Shown: piece after piece, positions 6,596 through 7,435 of the stretch
Numbering within the stretch: position 1 is the first letter of the stretch
Layout of the letters: the number at the start of each line of letters is the position of its first letter
Assembly: GCA_013203545.1 (NCBI GenBank)
Contig: JABMQA010000208.1
Coordinates: 1 to 7,435, forward strand
Source: Bacteroidota bacterium
GTDB taxonomy: Bacteria > Bacteroidota > Bacteroidia > Bacteroidales > 4484-276
DNA: 7,435 bases
Direction of reading: 5' to 3'
Program-made: the position numbers and the translations under genes
Notes under the pieces: generated by a model
What the model was told of the DNA's origin: nothing
Database searches by the model: none
The model's input: the letters and a program-made list of their open reading frames with translations, nothing else

Positions 6596-7126
6596 GTGAG
6601 CAGCATAGAAGAAATCCATAAAATTATTGAAGGTTGTCGGAAAAACAAAAGACAGTCACAAAAAAGATTGTATGAAATGTATTGTGACGCAATGTTCTCC
6701 ACTGCCTACCGGATGGTAAACAACCGGGATGACGCGCATGATGTGCTACAGGAAGCCTTTATCAGGGTTTTCGAAAATATCAAAACCTTCCGTGGAGATT
6801 CAGCCCCGGGGGCATGGATTAAGACAATCGTGGTAAGATGTGCCTTGAAAAAACTAAAACAGGTTCAGATTACGGAAAGTATCGGGGAAAACGGCCAGGA
6901 TATCCCGGTTGACTTCCCGGATGATCTGGAGGGGGAATACCTGGAGCAACTGATATTATCCCTCCCGGATGGGTACCGGTCGGTATTCCTGCTGATTGAA
7001 GTGGAAGGTTATTCGCACCGTGAAGTGTCGCAGATGCTGGAAATTTCAGAAGGGACCTCGAAATCCCAATTATCACGTGCAAAAAAGTTACTGCAAAAGA
7101 AACTGATGAAAATTGATGCGCTCTGA
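6596..7126 (+). CDS. ECF (sigma-70 family) RNA polymerase sigma factor
   Basis: The 176-residue protein has the two ECF domains. Sigma region 2 spans about residues 24-88, with RLYEMYCDAMFSTAYRMV, the conserved DDAHDVLQEAFIRVF helix and the WIKTIVVRCALKKLK end. Region 4 spans about 115-168, with LPDGYRSVFLLIEVEGYSH and the helix-turn-helix EVSQMLEISEGTSKSQLSRA. Length is typical. The start is GTG at 6596: no ATG lies upstream in frame within the leader, the next ATG would remove part of region 2, and a weak purine stretch (gaagag, 6583-6588) lies 7 bp before it. The stop codon overlaps the start of the next gene (TGATG, one base shared), which indicates co-expression with a partner. It would direct RNA polymerase to a small regulon, probably including its own promoter; the signal cannot be inferred. 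Confidence 0.95.
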   Translation: MSSIEEIHKIIEGCRKNKRQSQKRLYEMYCDAMFSTAYRMVNNRDDAHDVLQEAFIRVFENIKTFRGDSAPGAWIKTIVVRCALKKLKQVQITESIGENGQDIPVDFPDDLEGEYLEQLILSLPDGYRSVFLLIEVEGYSHREVSQMLEISEGTSKSQLSRAKKLLQKKLMKIDAL

Positions 7127-7435
7127 TGAATAAAGAGAGAAAACATATAAACGCTTTGTTTGACAAACTGCCGGTTCACAAGCCGGATGCAGGTTTGTGG
7201 GAGCGCATTAATAAAGAGCTTGGGCCCGCTTCCGTCCAAGTGTCGGAAAAAAATCTATCGGGAAAATTGCCTGTACACAAGCCGGAACTATCGGTTTGGA
7301 ATGCCATCGAAAAATCCCTGCCAGCAGCAAACACACATTGGAAACTACTACAAAGAGCAGGAATTATCATACTGTTGTTTGCCCTGATTTCATCCATCCT
7401 CTATTTCGGATCCAATTTTAATACAAATCAAAAGG
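7126..7435 (+). CDS. Probable anti-sigma factor / sigma-linked membrane protein (N-terminal part)
   Basis: The frame opens with the ATG that shares its A with the sigma-factor stop and stays open to the right edge (103 codons plus one base), so it is incomplete. Residues 1-77 are hydrophilic and should be cytoplasmic. Residues 78-95 (AGIIILLFALISSILYFG) form a single membrane helix, and the rest would be periplasmic. The cytoplasmic part contains a tandem motif, KLPVHKPDAGLWERINKEL (14-32) and KLPVHKPELSVWNAIEKSL (47-65). There is no visible zinc-binding ZAS motif and no FecR domain in the part seen. Coupling to the ECF gene, a short cytoplasmic domain and one membrane helix are the usual layout of a membrane anti-sigma factor; that function is inferred, not shown by homology. 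Confidence 0.8.
   Translation, partial: MNKERKHINALFDKLPVHKPDAGLWERINKELGPASVQVSEKNLSGKLPVHKPELSVWNAIEKSLPAANTHWKLLQRAGIIILLFALISSILYFGSNFNTNQK
7165..7320 (+). repeat. Tandem LPVHKPxxxxW motif in the probable anti-sigma factor
   Basis: Two copies of a 19-residue unit lie 33 residues apart (coding 7165-7221 and 7264-7320). They share KLPVHKP, a Trp five residues later, and the I-x3-L ending. At DNA level they share cacaagccgga. Each could form a short amphipathic helix after the LP turn, which makes them candidates for sigma-factor contact. The protein-level match is clear; the function is inference. Confidence 0.75.

Noticed and set aside
6870..7239. Minus-strand frames opposite the sigma and anti-sigma genes
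   Set aside because: They are antisense to well-supported coding sequence, and their translations show no motif.

Overview
The window looks like chromosomal DNA from a member of the Bacteroidota. The clues are a C-terminal type IX secretion (T9SS) sorting domain, a LytTR response regulator paired with a TPR sensor-like protein, an ECF sigma factor with a short membrane partner, promoter-like TAnnTTTG boxes, and starts that lack strong Shine-Dalgarno sequences. The genus cannot be told from the sequence alone.

Layout. Positions 1-4684 hold a minus-strand gene set read right to left. It starts with a 952-residue secreted esterase carrying two receptor-L/leucine-rich modules and a T9SS tail (4684-1826). 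After 18 bp comes a LytTR response regulator (1807-1016). A 4-bp ATGA overlap then leads into a TPR protein with a signal peptide that runs off the left edge (1019-<1) and is probably the sensor of the pair. Positions 4821-6095 (minus) encode an AAA_14/DUF4143 ATPase. In front of it lie three related 16-bp near-palindromes set exactly 40 bp apart (6100-6195), one over the -33 box and one just before the start codon of a good Bacteroidota-type promoter. Positions 6302-6487 (minus) are a truncated, acidic-site-less remnant of a LytTR-type receiver domain. Positions 6596-7435 (plus) hold an ECF sigma factor whose stop codon overlaps the start of a partly visible membrane protein, probably its anti-sigma partner.

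How the parts may work together. The left block couples a surface or secreted hydrolase to a two-component pair in one transcript. The right block is a self-contained, probably autoregulated sigma/anti-sigma unit. The ATPase between them looks like an independent cassette with its own operator array. No RNA genes, IS elements, CRISPR arrays or convincing terminators were seen. The most unusual signals are the 40-bp-phased operator array, the esterase/L-domain/T9SS architecture with a six-cysteine module duplication, and the receiver fossil divergent from the sigma factor.
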